Shown here in pieces: positions 1 through 9,489 of a stretch of 64,000 nt of DNA. The notes under the pieces are model-generated. The model had not been told where the DNA came from. It saw only the letters and a list, made by a program, of their open reading frames with translations, and searched no databases. Numbering within the stretch: position 1 is the first letter of the stretch; each line of letters starts with the position of its first letter. The DNA comes from JBBDMW01 sp040878005 (GTDB lineage: Bacteria; Chloroflexota; Dehalococcoidia; Lucifugimonadales; Lucifugimonadaceae). The stretch covers positions 56,918-120,917 of the forward strand of contig JBBDMW010000023.1 of assembly GCA_040878005.1 (NCBI GenBank), in the 5' to 3' direction. Both the position numbers and the translations under genes were made by a program.

Positions 1-1041
1 TTCAGCCCTTATAAGCAGTACCTGATTGACCAGGGGTATGAACCAGACGGCGAGGCAGAAGGTGGCACGTACTTCACCAGGCCCATGACCGCCCGGCTGC
101 CTGAAGAGCACACCAAGGCGAACTGGATTGCCGAACGGGCCAGTGAGTTCATCCACACCTATGCCAACCGGCCATGGGCGCTCTACATCAACATTTTCGA
201 GCCTCACCCGCCGTACTACGGTCCATATGACGACCAGTATGACCCTGAAGACATCCCTACTCCGCCAACGTTCCTGAAGAAGACTCCCGACAACGCGGCG
301 AAGCTTCACAGCGTGCTTTCAGGATCTGGCCATGCGGATCTTGAGTCAGAGACCTCCGAGAGTGGTGGCGAGCGTGAGTGGAAAGAGCTCATCGCACGGT
401 ACTGGGGCCTGATGACGCTTACGGACAACGCGGTTGGGAAGATTCTCAAGGCACTGGAAGACTCGGGTAATGCAGACAACACCATCGTGGTGTTCACGAG
501 CGAGCACGGCGACCAGATGGGCGAGCATCACCTGCTGGGAAAGGGCGTCTTCTACGAACAGTCCTCGCGAGTCCCTCTCCTGTTCCGTGTGCCCTGGCTC
601 AATGAACAGGAAAAGCACATACCAGGCCGGATGAGTCAGATTGACCTCGTGCCGACCATCCTGGACCTCATTGGCGCAGATATTCCCGCTCAGCTCCAGG
701 GTCAGAGCCGGAAGGCTGTACTTGAGGGAGTCACTGACCTTGACGACAACGACGTAATCCTGGAATGGCATGCACGCTCAGTCGACAGGCATGGCGGCGG
801 CGTCGACGTGGACACCATTCAACATGAACGCTACCGGACTCTCATTGGTGCGGATGGATGGAAGGCCGTATTCACAGCCAAGAGCCAGTGCGAACTTTAC
901 AACCTCAACGAGGATCCATACGAACAGAACAACCTGTTTGACGATCCCGTGGAGCAAAGCCGTGTGAAGACCATGTTGGACAAGGTCTTGGCATGGCAGG
1001 AACGCACTGGCGATTCGGCGCCAATGCCAAGTTTGAAATAG
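1..1041 (+). CDS. Sulfatase (arylsulfatase family), 5' end outside window
   Basis: The reading frame is open from base 1, so this is the C-terminal 346 residues of a gene that starts upstream; the catalytic Cys motif is not in the window. The visible part has the sulfatase C-terminal core: an 'FTSEHGDQMGEHHLLGKG' block followed by 'YEQSSRVPLLFRVPW', typical of choline-sulfatase/iduronate-sulfatase-like members that hydrolyse sulfate esters. It leads a row of three sulfatases followed by their activating enzyme, which suggests a cluster for desulfating organic sulfate esters or sulfated glycans. The substrate cannot be read from the sequence. The family call is secure; the subfamily is not. 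Confidence 0.9.
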   Translation, partial: FSPYKQYLIDQGYEPDGEAEGGTYFTRPMTARLPEEHTKANWIAERASEFIHTYANRPWALYINIFEPHPPYYGPYDDQYDPEDIPTPPTFLKKTPDNAAKLHSVLSGSGHADLESETSESGGEREWKELIARYWGLMTLTDNAVGKILKALEDSGNADNTIVVFTSEHGDQMGEHHLLGKGVFYEQSSRVPLLFRVPWLNEQEKHIPGRMSQIDLVPTILDLIGADIPAQLQGQSRKAVLEGVTDLDDNDVILEWHARSVDRHGGGVDVDTIQHERYRTLIGADGWKAVFTAKSQCELYNLNEDPYEQNNLFDDPVEQSRVKTMLDKVLAWQERTGDSAPMPSLK

Positions 1042-1203
1042 CGGTCGTTGGCCTGGGCCAGACGGCTAAATCGTCTGCCCAGGCCAATTCCACTGGTCTG
1101 ATGCGTGGTCCTCAATTTGGACCAGCAGTGCTCCATCAGGGGTTCGGATCATCCTGATGGCCGGTAATTTTGCGAGAGCTACGAAGAACTGGGGTTTACC
1201 TGT

Positions 1204-2466
1204 ATGACGGCAAGAAGAGTCAATGACCGCCCAAACATAATTTTGATAATGGCGGATGACTTGGGATACGAAGCCCTGGGCTGTTACGGCGGAACGTCTT
1301 ATCGCACCCCGGTTCTCGATGGGATGGCCGAATCAGGGATTCGATTCGTTCATGGATATGCCCAGCCCCTTTGTACGCCGACGCGTGTCCAGCTAATGAC
1401 CGGCAAGTACAACTTCCGGAACTGGAAGGCCTTCGGCGTCATGGATCCGGATGAGAAGACCATCGGTCATTACATGACCGATGCGGGATATAAGACCTGC
1501 ATATCCGGCAAGTGGCAGCTTTATAGCTATAACCCGTCAGATTATGAGCCTGAGTGGCGCGGCAAGGGTAAGCGCCCGGAACAGGCGGGATTCGACGAGT
1601 ACTGCCTGTGGCATACCGAGCACACGGAGGAAAAGGGGTCACGATATGCAGACCCCAAGGTCCAAGTGAACGGGAAGTACTTGGAAGATACGGAAGGCAA
1701 GTATGGCCCGGACATTTACGTCGATTACATAAATGACTTTATGGAGCGCAACCAGTCAGATCCGTTCTTTGTTTACTATCCAATGGCTCTGACGCATCCG
1801 CCTTACCAGCCCACTCCAGACAGTGAAGACTGGGCAGTTGACCGGCATAGAACGGATACCAAGTACTTCAAAGACATGGTCGAGTATCACGACAAGGTGA
1901 TTGGACGGATACTCAACAAGGTCGATGAACTGGGCCTGAGCGAAAACACCCTGATCATTTACTACGGCGACAACGGCACGACCCGGAACATCACCTCGTA
2001 CATGAACGGTCGCGCCGTGCAGGGTGGCAAGGGGTACTCCACCGATGCCGGAACGAGAGTGCCGTTGATAGTTAAGTGGGCCGGGGTCAGTCCCAAGGGG
2101 GTGGTACTGGAAGACCTGGTTGATGCCAGCGACTTCCTGCCGACGATCCTTGAGGCGGCGGGAGCGCCTCTACCAAAGGATGAGGTGATAGACGGCCGTT
2201 CCTTTCTGCCACAGATCAGGGGCGAAAAGGGATGTCCGCGGGAATGGGTGTTCTTCCACCATGACCCTCTACCGGGCCACGGCAAAGACGGGTATCACTT
2301 GCAGCGGTGGGCGCAGGACAAGCGCTGGAAGCTGTATGACGATGGCCGTTTCTACGATGTGGTCAATGATGTGCTTGAAGAGAATCCGCTTTCCGCAAGC
2401 CAGGGAGGACCTGAGGCTGACGCGGCTCGAGTACGCCTGCAAAAGATCCTACACGAGATGAAGTAG
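1204..2466 (+). CDS. Sulfatase, formylglycine-dependent
   Basis: A 420-residue cytoplasmic-looking sulfatase with no signal peptide. The N-terminal metal-binding 'MADDLGYEALGCYGG' block (Asp18, Asp19) is followed by the activation motif C-T-P-T-R at Cys57-Arg61. This Cys would be oxidised to formylglycine by the enzyme encoded at 4094-5074. A later 'YYGDNGT' block supplies the remaining metal ligands. It hydrolyses a sulfate ester of unknown identity. It closely resembles the next gene over most of its length (for example 'GYKTCISGKWQLYSYNP' in both), so the two are tandem paralogues. The start is ATG with only a weak upstream purine tract. Confidence 0.93.
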   Translation: MTARRVNDRPNIILIMADDLGYEALGCYGGTSYRTPVLDGMAESGIRFVHGYAQPLCTPTRVQLMTGKYNFRNWKAFGVMDPDEKTIGHYMTDAGYKTCISGKWQLYSYNPSDYEPEWRGKGKRPEQAGFDEYCLWHTEHTEEKGSRYADPKVQVNGKYLEDTEGKYGPDIYVDYINDFMERNQSDPFFVYYPMALTHPPYQPTPDSEDWAVDRHRTDTKYFKDMVEYHDKVIGRILNKVDELGLSENTLIIYYGDNGTTRNITSYMNGRAVQGGKGYSTDAGTRVPLIVKWAGVSPKGVVLEDLVDASDFLPTILEAAGAPLPKDEVIDGRSFLPQIRGEKGCPREWVFFHHDPLPGHGKDGYHLQRWAQDKRWKLYDDGRFYDVVNDVLEENPLSASQGGPEADAARVRLQKILHEMK

Positions 2467-2601
2467 GCGGCCCTCCCGAGAGATTGGAGAGCGTATGAAC
2501 ATGTCCACTCAAAGACGATTCAAGTAGCCGGGAGTCATCGAGAACCGCAAGAACCGCCCTGGAAACCATCGGATAGTCTAACCAACAAGAGGTACTCAGC
2601 C

Positions 2602-3939
2602 TTGGCAAAGAAAAACCGGCGACCAAACATCATATTGATCATGTCCGATGACCTGCAGTATGAGGCACTCAGCTGCAACGGGGGAACCGCCTACAGGACA
2701 CCCGAGTTAGACCGGCTCGCTGAAACCGGCATGCGGTTCGAGAATGCACACGTTATGCCCCTGTGCACCCCGACCAGGGTGTCGCTTATGACCGGCAAGT
2801 ACAACTTCCGCAACTACATAGGATTTGGGCTTATGAGGCCGGATGAGGTGACCTTTGGACACCTGATGAGCGATGCCGGATACAAGACCTGTATCTCAGG
2901 CAAGTGGCAACTCTATTCTTACAACCCTCCGGAGGAGATGCCAGAGATGCGCTCCAAAGGGCAGCGAATAGAAGATGCCGGATTCGAGGAGTTCTGCGTC
3001 TGGCATCCACACCACACTGAAGAGAAGGGCTCCCGGTACAAAGACCCGATCATTTTCGAGAACGGCAATTTCCGGGAAGACACCAAAGGCAAGTACGGCG
3101 AAGACATTTTCTGTGACTACATTTGCGACTTTGTGGAGCGCAACCAGGATGAGGAGTTCTTCGTCTACTGGCCAATGCCATTGACGCACCGGCCGTTCGA
3201 GCCGACGCCAGATAGCCCGGATTATGCAGAGTTTGATCCTCCCTCAAACCAGACGCTTGGCGCTGGAACATGGGCGGAACTTGAAGGCTGGCCTGACGAC
3301 CCCGAATACTACAAGGACATGGTCGAGTACCACGACAAGGTGATCGGCCGGCTGATGGGCAAGTTGGATGAACTGGGGCTGCGTGAGGACACTCTGGTGA
3401 TCTACCTGGGCGATAACGGCTCGCCGCGCGAAGTCTGTACGCTCCAGCACAATCATCGCCAGCTCTGTGGCGGAAAAGGCTTGACCAATGACAGGGGCAC
3501 CCATGTGCCTCTAATCTGCAACTGGCCCGGCACGATACCGTCTGCGGTCGTACAGACTGACCTAATCGACAACTGCGACTACCTGCCGACTATTTTGGAG
3601 GCAGCAGCATCGCAGGTGCCGGATGGGTACGTCATCGACGGCCAATCATTCCTGCCGCAGTTGCGGGGCGAGCCTGGCAACTCGAGGGACTGGATATTCT
3701 TCCACTTCGACCCGAGGGGAAGAAACCCCATGCCTCCGCGCCGGTTCCTGCGTGACCAACGGTGGAAGCTGTATGAAGATGGACGACTCTTCGACCTGGA
3801 TGTGGACCAGGAAGAGGAATCTCCCATTCTTCGTGAAAGTGACACATCGGAACAGGCTGCAGCCCGAGCGAAATTGGAACCGGTTTTTGCCCGGATGGCT
3901 CCAGACCAGGAGCCTGTTCTTCAGAACACCTCGCGATAA
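2602..3939 (+). CDS. Sulfatase, formylglycine-dependent (tandem paralogue)
   Basis: A 445-residue sulfatase paralogous to its upstream neighbour. Residues 14-18 carry the 'MSDDL' metal site, Cys55-Arg59 the C-T-P-T-R formylglycine motif, and a 'YLGDNGS' block lies near residue 270. Compared with the neighbour it has an extra stretch of about 15 residues after the 'TPDSPDY' block, which could change substrate choice. I chose the TTG at 2602 because a good 'aagaggt' ribosome site lies about 8 bases upstream and residues 8-18 already belong to the conserved core. There is no signal peptide. The gene ends just before a strong hairpin. Confidence 0.92.
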   Translation: MAKKNRRPNIILIMSDDLQYEALSCNGGTAYRTPELDRLAETGMRFENAHVMPLCTPTRVSLMTGKYNFRNYIGFGLMRPDEVTFGHLMSDAGYKTCISGKWQLYSYNPPEEMPEMRSKGQRIEDAGFEEFCVWHPHHTEEKGSRYKDPIIFENGNFREDTKGKYGEDIFCDYICDFVERNQDEEFFVYWPMPLTHRPFEPTPDSPDYAEFDPPSNQTLGAGTWAELEGWPDDPEYYKDMVEYHDKVIGRLMGKLDELGLREDTLVIYLGDNGSPREVCTLQHNHRQLCGGKGLTNDRGTHVPLICNWPGTIPSAVVQTDLIDNCDYLPTILEAAASQVPDGYVIDGQSFLPQLRGEPGNSRDWIFFHFDPRGRNPMPPRRFLRDQRWKLYEDGRLFDLDVDQEEESPILRESDTSEQAAARAKLEPVFARMAPDQEPVLQNTSR

Positions 3940-3942
3940 GGC

Positions 3943-3976
3943 GGTGAGCCGCCGTGCACACGCGCGGCGGCTCACC
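3943..3976 (+). terminator. Hairpin after sulfatase cluster
   Basis: A perfect 12-bp inverted repeat (ggtgagccgccg / cggcggctcacc, 10-base loop) starts four bases after the sulfatase stop. A moderately T-rich stretch follows further on (about 3990-4003). It is likely a transcription terminator separating the sulfatases from the activating-enzyme gene. Confidence 0.6.
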
Positions 3977-4093
3977 CGGGTTCGAGTGCTTTGTGCCTTT
4001 TGCGCGACGATGGTCATATAAGGTGCCGAGATCTTTCACGTTTGGTTTTGCCGGAGGCTTGGGGGAGATCGGCAACAGACCATCCATACGCTT

Positions 4094-5074
4094 ATGAAAC
4101 AAGATACTTCCAATCTGGAAACCGGTTGCTGCGCTCCTTCCCGAGTGCCAGCACATCTTTCGTCGACGCATGATCCAGGACATGAGACGAAGCGTGACCC
4201 AATTCAACCACAGGTCCAGCGCGACGGCATGATCCTGCTGGAAGGTGGCACGTTCCTCATGGGCACCGATGTGCGTGACGGCTTCCCGGCAGATGGCGAG
4301 GGGCCGGTCAGGGAGATCATACTCAGGCCGTTCCGCATCGATGCCACAACCGTCACAAACGAACAGTTCGCACAGTTCGTCGCCGACACCAGCTACGTCA
4401 CAGAAGCAGAAAGGTTCGGATGGTCGTTCGTCTTCCACCACTTCGTGGCGCCTGATGTGGCAGAGAAGGTCTCGCAGGCAGTGGCGGGAGCACAGTGGTG
4501 GTGGCAGGTCCCCGGCTCAGACTGGCGCAGGCCCGACGGTCCAGGCTCGAGCTTCGAGGACCGCATGGACCATCCGGTCACGCACGTCTCGTGGAACGAT
4601 GCCTACGCCTACGCCAGGTGGGCCGGGAAGCGGCTGCCCACAGAGGCTGAATGGGAGTTCGCAGCACGCGGCGGACTCGAGCAGAACGTGTACGCCTGGG
4701 GCAACGAGCTGATGCCGGGCGGGGAGCACCGCTGCAACATATGGCAGGGCACATTCCCGAGGGTGAACACGGCAGAGGACGGCTTTGCGGGCACTGCGCC
4801 TGCACGCTGGTTCAGGCCGAACGGGTACGGTCTGTACAACACTGCCGGGAACGTGTGGGAGTGGTGCTCAGACTGGTTCAGCCCGTCCTTCCACATCACC
4901 GGTCCTCGTGAAGACCCGGCGGGTCCGCCATCAGGTCAGGCGAAGGTCATGAAGGGCGGCTCGTACCTGTGTCACAACTCGTACTGCAACCGCTACCGGG
5001 TCGCAGCCCGAAGCCAGTCCACTCCCGACAGCTCAACAGGCAACGTGGGGTTCAGATTGGCGATGGATGATTAG
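4094..5074 (+). CDS. Formylglycine-generating enzyme (sulfatase activator)
   Basis: A 326-residue copper-dependent oxidase of the SUMF1/FGE family. It converts the motif Cys of unfolded sulfatases to formylglycine using O2, so it requires an aerobic or microaerobic lifestyle. The fold runs from about residue 45 ('MILLEGGTFLMGTD') to the end. The two active-site copper-binding cysteines are present as 'LCHNSYC' (Cys293 and Cys298), followed by the family block 'RYRVAARSQSTPDSS'. This distinguishes a true FGE from generic SUMF1-like proteins. The N-terminus contains 'CCAPSR', a segment I recall from other bacterial FGEs. It has no signal peptide, matching the cytoplasmic sulfatases next door. 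The start is ATG with a poor ribosome site. Confidence 0.93.
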   Translation: MKQDTSNLETGCCAPSRVPAHLSSTHDPGHETKRDPIQPQVQRDGMILLEGGTFLMGTDVRDGFPADGEGPVREIILRPFRIDATTVTNEQFAQFVADTSYVTEAERFGWSFVFHHFVAPDVAEKVSQAVAGAQWWWQVPGSDWRRPDGPGSSFEDRMDHPVTHVSWNDAYAYARWAGKRLPTEAEWEFAARGGLEQNVYAWGNELMPGGEHRCNIWQGTFPRVNTAEDGFAGTAPARWFRPNGYGLYNTAGNVWEWCSDWFSPSFHITGPREDPAGPPSGQAKVMKGGSYLCHNSYCNRYRVAARSQSTPDSSTGNVGFRLAMDD

Positions 5075-5233
5075 CCGATTGAGTGTTTGGACACCACTCT
5101 TGGTGGGCCTAGGGTTTCGGCAGCATCATGATTCGTAGCGAGCCGGCGACTTCGAAACTCAGGCATGAACCCACGCTGATTAACCGCACCCAGAGCGTCC
5201 AAGATGGCCAACGCAGAGGCGCATAACGCTATA

Positions 5234-5271
5234 CAGGTCCACCTGAGCGATCCCAGCTCAGGTGGGGCCTG
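5234..5271. terminator. Hairpin between FGE gene and tRNA-Ala
   Basis: An inverted repeat (ccacctgagc / gctcaggtgg, 7-base loop) is extended by about five more pairs around a bulge. It lies between a plus-strand gene ending at 5074 and the minus-strand tRNA ending at 5291, so it could terminate either transcript. There is no clear U-tract. Confidence 0.45.
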
Positions 5272-5290
5272 TACTTGGAACGATCATATA

Positions 5291-5366
5291 TGGTGGAGCT
5301 GGAGGGATTCGAACCCTCTACCTCTTCAATGCCATTGAAGCGCTCTCCCAATTGAGCTACAGCCCC
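5291..5366 (-). tRNA. tRNA-Ala (GGC)
   Basis: On the minus strand this folds as a complete cloverleaf: a 7-bp acceptor stem with one G-U pair, D arm, anticodon loop ATGGCAT with anticodon GGC, a standard T arm and an encoded CCA (76 bases). It reads alanine GCC/GCU codons. Confidence 0.95.
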
Positions 5367-5581
5367 ATGTGCTTCCGACGGGCCTGGCTGCGAGGAGCAC
5401 CGGCGATTCTAGCCGGGCGTTCATACTCGCGGTCCAAAGCCCACTAATCTGAAATCGTACCACGACTCTAGCTGAGAATCACATTGGCTGAGGAAGCTGG
5501 TCAGCCTGCCCTGGCGATCATTGTTGCTGCGGCCCCACCATTAATTGCCAGCCGGGTTTCAGGGAAGCTCGGAATCACCGT

Positions 5582-5995
5582 CTATGAATCGTCAAGCTGA
5601 GTTGTGGGCTCGCCGGTGCATTCCACCCACACTACGACGCTCATGTCAGACGTGTCTCCCGGTTGCTCCAGGTGAGCAATGCCCAGTCGCACTGGCTGGC
5701 CGCTGGATAGCGGCATTACGCATGTGGGCATCGTGTTCATCCATGGTCCTTCTTCAGCCTTCCATTGGACGCCGCTGAGGTTGTGCTCCTCGCCTTCGCC
5801 GCCACGGTCTTCGGCGAAGCCCATGACCGTTCCATCCTGGTTGACGATGGTGGTGTAACCGCTGAGAACTTCGAAATCAGCACGGCTGTTGTCAGGCCAC
5901 AGCGCCCAAATAAGCAACGCGATTAGAACAACTAGGCCAACGACTATTGCTGCGGACAGGGCTGCTATCGTCCTGGCATTCATGTTCGTGTTCAC
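5582..5995 (-). CDS. Small single-pass membrane protein, unknown function
   Basis: A protein of about 137 residues with an N-terminal hydrophobic anchor (roughly residues 8-32, 'LSAAIVVGLVVLIALLIWAL') followed by an outward-facing domain of about 100 residues containing two cysteines that could form a disulfide. No family is recognised. I chose a GTG start at 5995 because GGAGGGG lies five bases upstream; an ATG four codons later and an upstream ATG at 6034 are alternatives. It is the last gene on the minus strand after the MFS gene and may be co-transcribed with it across a gap of about 155 bases. Confidence 0.6.
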   Translation of the reverse strand: MNTNMNARTIAALSAAIVVGLVVLIALLIWALWPDNSRADFEVLSGYTTIVNQDGTVMGFAEDRGGEGEEHNLSGVQWKAEEGPWMNTMPTCVMPLSSGQPVRLGIAHLEQPGDTSDMSVVVWVECTGEPTTQLDDS

Positions 5996-6151
5996 GCATT
6001 CCCCTCCAACCCGGGAGAACCATGTTCTCCGCATCCACCAGACGCCCCATCCTGCTTATTAAAGCAGCAAGAATCACTGGGGGCCGTTCATGAACGGCCA
6101 TGTCGCGGAAGTGCGACTGCACCGTTACGCAGGAGGCGAAGGTTGCTCGCG

Positions 6152-7417
6152 TCAGCCGGACCCGCGATCCCTGGCCCTGCGGCCTGCCGTCTCCCTGGCG
6201 AACAGGATCAGTGCGAACGCTACGACAGCGATTAGAACGGCATTTGCGTTCAGGCCGGCGGTGAGCGAGAAGTTATCGGCGATGAGGCCCAACAGAGGCG
6301 GGCCGATCACGAATCCCACGTCACCAAATGTGCGGTACAGCCCCATGGCCGCGCTGGTTTTGCCCGCGGGAGCAAGGTCTGCAATGTATGCGGCGGGCGT
6401 TGGTCCGGCTATGCCCTGGCCTATACCAAGCACTATGCCGGCCACGAAGATCATAACGATGGATGGCGAGTAGGCGAACATCACGAGGGCCACGCCACCC
6501 AACAGCAGACCGGGGGCCATGATCGGCTTCCTGCCGAAGCGGTCGGACATCCACCCGGATGGCCCAACCAGAAAGAAATTGATGGTTGTGATCATGGCGA
6601 ACAGCACACCCAGATGTGTGGCTGTCATGCTGAATTCATCAGCGCCGAGCAGCGGAATCAGTGTCTGCCGGGAGCCGGTGCGAGTGAAGAATATGACCAG
6701 CGTGAACATGCCCACCAGCAGGAACGTGGGATCCCTGAGGAGGCTGGTGACGGAACCGCCCAGCGTGGGCTTCGTTGTTGTTCCGGATTTGACTTGGGTA
6801 CTTGCCACCCCGCTGCCTACCCGTTGCGCCGGCCTGTTTGGCAGGCGAAAGGCTGTCCACACTGCTGCGCAGGCGCTTAAAGCACCGGCGATGAAGAACG
6901 GCCAGCGCAGTCCTGCGAGGTCGCCCACTATGCCGCCCATCACCGGGCCAATGTCCACCCCGAATAACAGCGCACCCTGTTGGACACTCATCAGACGGCC
7001 GCGATTTTCAGGCGTTGAAATGTCGGCTACATACGCCTGCGCTCCGGTCATGAACATGGCCGATCCAGCGCCAGCGACGATCCGCCAGGCAATCATGGTC
7101 CCGATGGTGGACGAAGCACCTGTCATTGCCATGCCCGCGGCTGTGACCGCCAGGCCGCTGGACATCAATGCCGTCCGCCCGAATCTTTCGCCGAACAGGC
7201 CTGCAGGTATGTTGAGGAACAGGCGGGAAATGCCGAACGCGCCGACCACCATTCCGATGGCCGTTGTGCTGGCGTCCATTTCACCGGCGAACAGCGGAAG
7301 GATGGGCGCTACGACGCCCTGGCCCATCATGGCTATTGCTGTCGCGACTGCGATTGCGACCATCGTCCGGTTATTGCGGACAATGTCCAGCCACCGTGAT
7401 GGGGCTGAGCGAGCCAT
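6152..7417 (-). CDS. MFS transporter (drug-efflux type)
   Basis: A 421-residue major facilitator superfamily protein with about 12 membrane helices in two halves. Both halves carry the family motif A after helices 2 and 8 ('GERFGRTALM' and 'DRFGRKPIM'). The first half also contains a 'RIVAGAGSAMF' helix typical of multidrug/sugar antiporters. A Gly/Ser/Thr-rich central loop lies near residue 200. It probably exports small molecules by proton antiport; the substrate is unknown. It lies about 20 bases downstream of the flippase-like gene, so it likely shares its transcript. Confidence 0.85.
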   Translation of the reverse strand: MARSAPSRWLDIVRNNRTMVAIAVATAIAMMGQGVVAPILPLFAGEMDASTTAIGMVVGAFGISRLFLNIPAGLFGERFGRTALMSSGLAVTAAGMAMTGASSTIGTMIAWRIVAGAGSAMFMTGAQAYVADISTPENRGRLMSVQQGALLFGVDIGPVMGGIVGDLAGLRWPFFIAGALSACAAVWTAFRLPNRPAQRVGSGVASTQVKSGTTTKPTLGGSVTSLLRDPTFLLVGMFTLVIFFTRTGSRQTLIPLLGADEFSMTATHLGVLFAMITTINFFLVGPSGWMSDRFGRKPIMAPGLLLGGVALVMFAYSPSIVMIFVAGIVLGIGQGIAGPTPAAYIADLAPAGKTSAAMGLYRTFGDVGFVIGPPLLGLIADNFSLTAGLNANAVLIAVVAFALILFARETAGRRARDRGSG

Positions 7418-7437
7418 GCTGCTCTCCGGTTCGGCGC

Positions 7438-8514
7438 TCAGTGTGTGCTTTCCTTGGGAGCGGTGGTCTCAGGGGTGGCAGAAGCGGCCCTGGCGTTCCC
7501 GGACCTGACCTTGACCAGGTTCCACGTGAAAAACAGGATGCCGCCAAATAAGACCACGCTGAGCCAGCTGATGGTCCTGTCCACCACCGTCAGGCTTAGA
7601 GCCGTGGTGTCATCCAATCCAAGCAGAATGAGCAGCCCGGTCAGCCCGCCCTCCACGAATCCGAAGCCGCCCGGAGTGGGGATTGTCGTCAACATTGCGT
7701 TCGCGAGGGCAGCGAACATCACTACGCCGAAGCTTATTTCGATGCCCAGCCCCTGGGCCACAAAGTAGAACCTGGCTATCTCCAGCATCCACCCTGTGAT
7801 TCCCAGACCAAGCTGTACAGGGAGGTCCTCAGCGCGGAAGCTGTACAGGGTGCCCCGCTGGAACCTCATATAGGCGCGCCGGAACCGTCGGGGCAGACGG
7901 CGTACCATCCGCACACCGAAACGCTGCATCACTGCCAAGAAAGCGACCAGGAGCACCACGAGGCTGACGGCTGCAATGACCACCGCGCCCGGCACTTCCA
8001 CGCCGCCGAACGCAGTCACCCACCCGGCAGCGATCAACACCAGCAGAAGCACAGCCACCATGTCCTGCACGCGCTCGGCAAGAATGGTGCCGAGGCTGGG
8101 AGGGAAGCCCGTGCCTGCTTCCCTGGAGAGGGACCAGCCGCGATACGCATCGCCCAGACGGAGGAATGCCACTGAGTTGGCGAACCAGCCCATGAGGATG
8201 ATGGCGGCCATCTTTGTTGGGCCGGGGATGCGGCTGCCGCCGGTGCGGTCGATCCTGGCCGTGATGGCTATCAACCGCCAGCGCAGGCCACGGACCCAGA
8301 AGCTCGCGTAGTAGAACACCAGGGCGAGCAGATACATAACCGGGTTAATGGACTTTACGTTCGTCCACAGCAGTTCCCAGTCGATGTCGAAGACTCTGAC
8401 CAGGGCCAGTGCCAGCAATGCACCTGCCACGACCACCGCTGCCAGGGTCGGCAGCGACAGCACTCGTCGCCGGAGCGTTGAAATGCTTACCGGCGGATTC
8501 TCAGTTTGTTTCAT
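7438..8514 (-). CDS. Flippase-like/LPG synthase transmembrane domain protein
   Basis: A 358-residue integral membrane protein of the UPF0104/AglD2 type (the membrane half of lysylphosphatidylglycerol synthase without the transferase domain). It has about eight hydrophobic segments. The hallmark 'PTPGGFGFVEGGLTGLL' block lies near residues 263-279, with a preceding 'GWFANSVAFLRLGDAYRG' loop. Such proteins are thought to move lipids or lipid-linked intermediates; the substrate is not known here. Its ATG overlaps the rsmG stop by four bases (ATGA), so its translation is likely coupled to rsmG. Confidence 0.8.
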   Translation of the reverse strand: MKQTENPPVSISTLRRRVLSLPTLAAVVVAGALLALALVRVFDIDWELLWTNVKSINPVMYLLALVFYYASFWVRGLRWRLIAITARIDRTGGSRIPGPTKMAAIILMGWFANSVAFLRLGDAYRGWSLSREAGTGFPPSLGTILAERVQDMVAVLLLVLIAAGWVTAFGGVEVPGAVVIAAVSLVVLLVAFLAVMQRFGVRMVRRLPRRFRRAYMRFQRGTLYSFRAEDLPVQLGLGITGWMLEIARFYFVAQGLGIEISFGVVMFAALANAMLTTIPTPGGFGFVEGGLTGLLILLGLDDTTALSLTVVDRTISWLSVVLFGGILFFTWNLVKVRSGNARAASATPETTAPKESTH

Positions 8515-9278
8515 ACGGTAGAAGACCTGTGTTTGCTTCCGCCTGGAAGCAGTGGATTGCTGTGGGGTATGCCAGCCCTACGCGGGAACCTGTCCGGAGT
8601 CGGCTGGACCTTGAACCAGTAGACCAGTGTGTCGGCGGGAGTGGGGCCTGGCTTGGTTACTGCCTGAGAAATGGCAGGCAGTGCCCCCAATTGGCTGGCG
8701 GCCCACTCAGATTCAGCGATCTCTTCTGATATGTCAGGTCCTTTGGCTGCGATGACGGTGCCGCCGAGGCTTGCAAAGGGCAGCGTAAGCTCTGCGAGTT
8801 CCGGCAACTGAGCCACCGCCCGGGCCAGCACCAACTCATACGCCTCACGGTGTTGCGTATCCCTCGCAAGGTCCTCCGCTCGGCCGTGGACTACTTCCAC
8901 GTCCCGCAGTTCGAGTTCTCCCACCGCCCATTGCAGAAAATCGCATCGCTTCCGTGCGGCATCTATCAAGGTGAGGCGCATGCCCGGCAAGGCTAATTTG
9001 AGCACCAGCCCGGGAATGCCCGCGCCTGTGCCCACGTCAATGACCCGTCGTCCGTCGAACCATGCAGCGGTTGACGTGAACCCGCCGGGCGCGGGTGTAA
9101 GGACACGCAGTGAGCGTACGAAAAGTTCATCACGAACACGCTCCCATCCATGAGCGCCTGTGAGATTCGCACGCCCGCCGCCTTCTTCGAGGAGTTCGAA
9201 GTACCGCCTGAAAGCCGCTTGTTGCAGGTCATCCAGCGTCACTCCAAGGGTGTCGGCGGCTTTGACAAGGGATTCCAA
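8511..9278 (-). CDS. rsmG: 16S rRNA (guanine527-N7)-methyltransferase RsmG
   Basis: About 255 residues. The SAM-binding motif 'VIDVGTGAGIPGLVLKLALP' is followed by 'LTLIDAARKRCDFLQ', and a 'VLARAVAQLPEL' block is diagnostic of RsmG (GidB), which methylates G527 of 16S rRNA. I place the start at a TTG (9278) with a GGAG seven bases upstream, since the preceding 17 codons (from 9329) do not resemble the family. The C-terminus runs about 30 residues past the usual end and is Pro/Arg-rich. It is the first gene of a run with the flippase-like and MFS genes. Confidence 0.92.
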   Translation of the reverse strand: MESLVKAADTLGVTLDDLQQAAFRRYFELLEEGGGRANLTGAHGWERVRDELFVRSLRVLTPAPGGFTSTAAWFDGRRVIDVGTGAGIPGLVLKLALPGMRLTLIDAARKRCDFLQWAVGELELRDVEVVHGRAEDLARDTQHREAYELVLARAVAQLPELAELTLPFASLGGTVIAAKGPDISEEIAESEWAASQLGALPAISQAVTKPGPTPADTLVYWFKVQPTPDRFPRRAGIPHSNPLLPGGSKHRSSTV

Positions 9279-9489
9279 TAGACGCTCCGTGGTCCTCCGG
9301 GAGGCACAGGATCTTCTCTGGCGGCACACTCAGTATTTCAGGGTACTACCGGCCAATATGAATCGCTGCACCTTGGCTGGAGAGACTGGCGCATTGGATA
9401 CCATGCGTGTCCAGGGTGACTTACCGGGTTGATGGTGGCTCCAGGTCAGTTTGTCCCTTTGTGCGCCTACACGAGAAGGAAGTGCTGAG

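Noticed and set aside
3632..4441. Open frame of 269 codons on the minus strand between sulfatase and FGE genes
   Set aside because: It covers the intergenic hairpin but mostly mirrors coding sequence; no domain or start signal.
6519..7508. Open frame of 329 codons on the plus strand opposite the MFS gene
   Set aside because: The Met/Pro/Ala-rich product is a shadow of a membrane-protein gene; no helices or motifs of its own.
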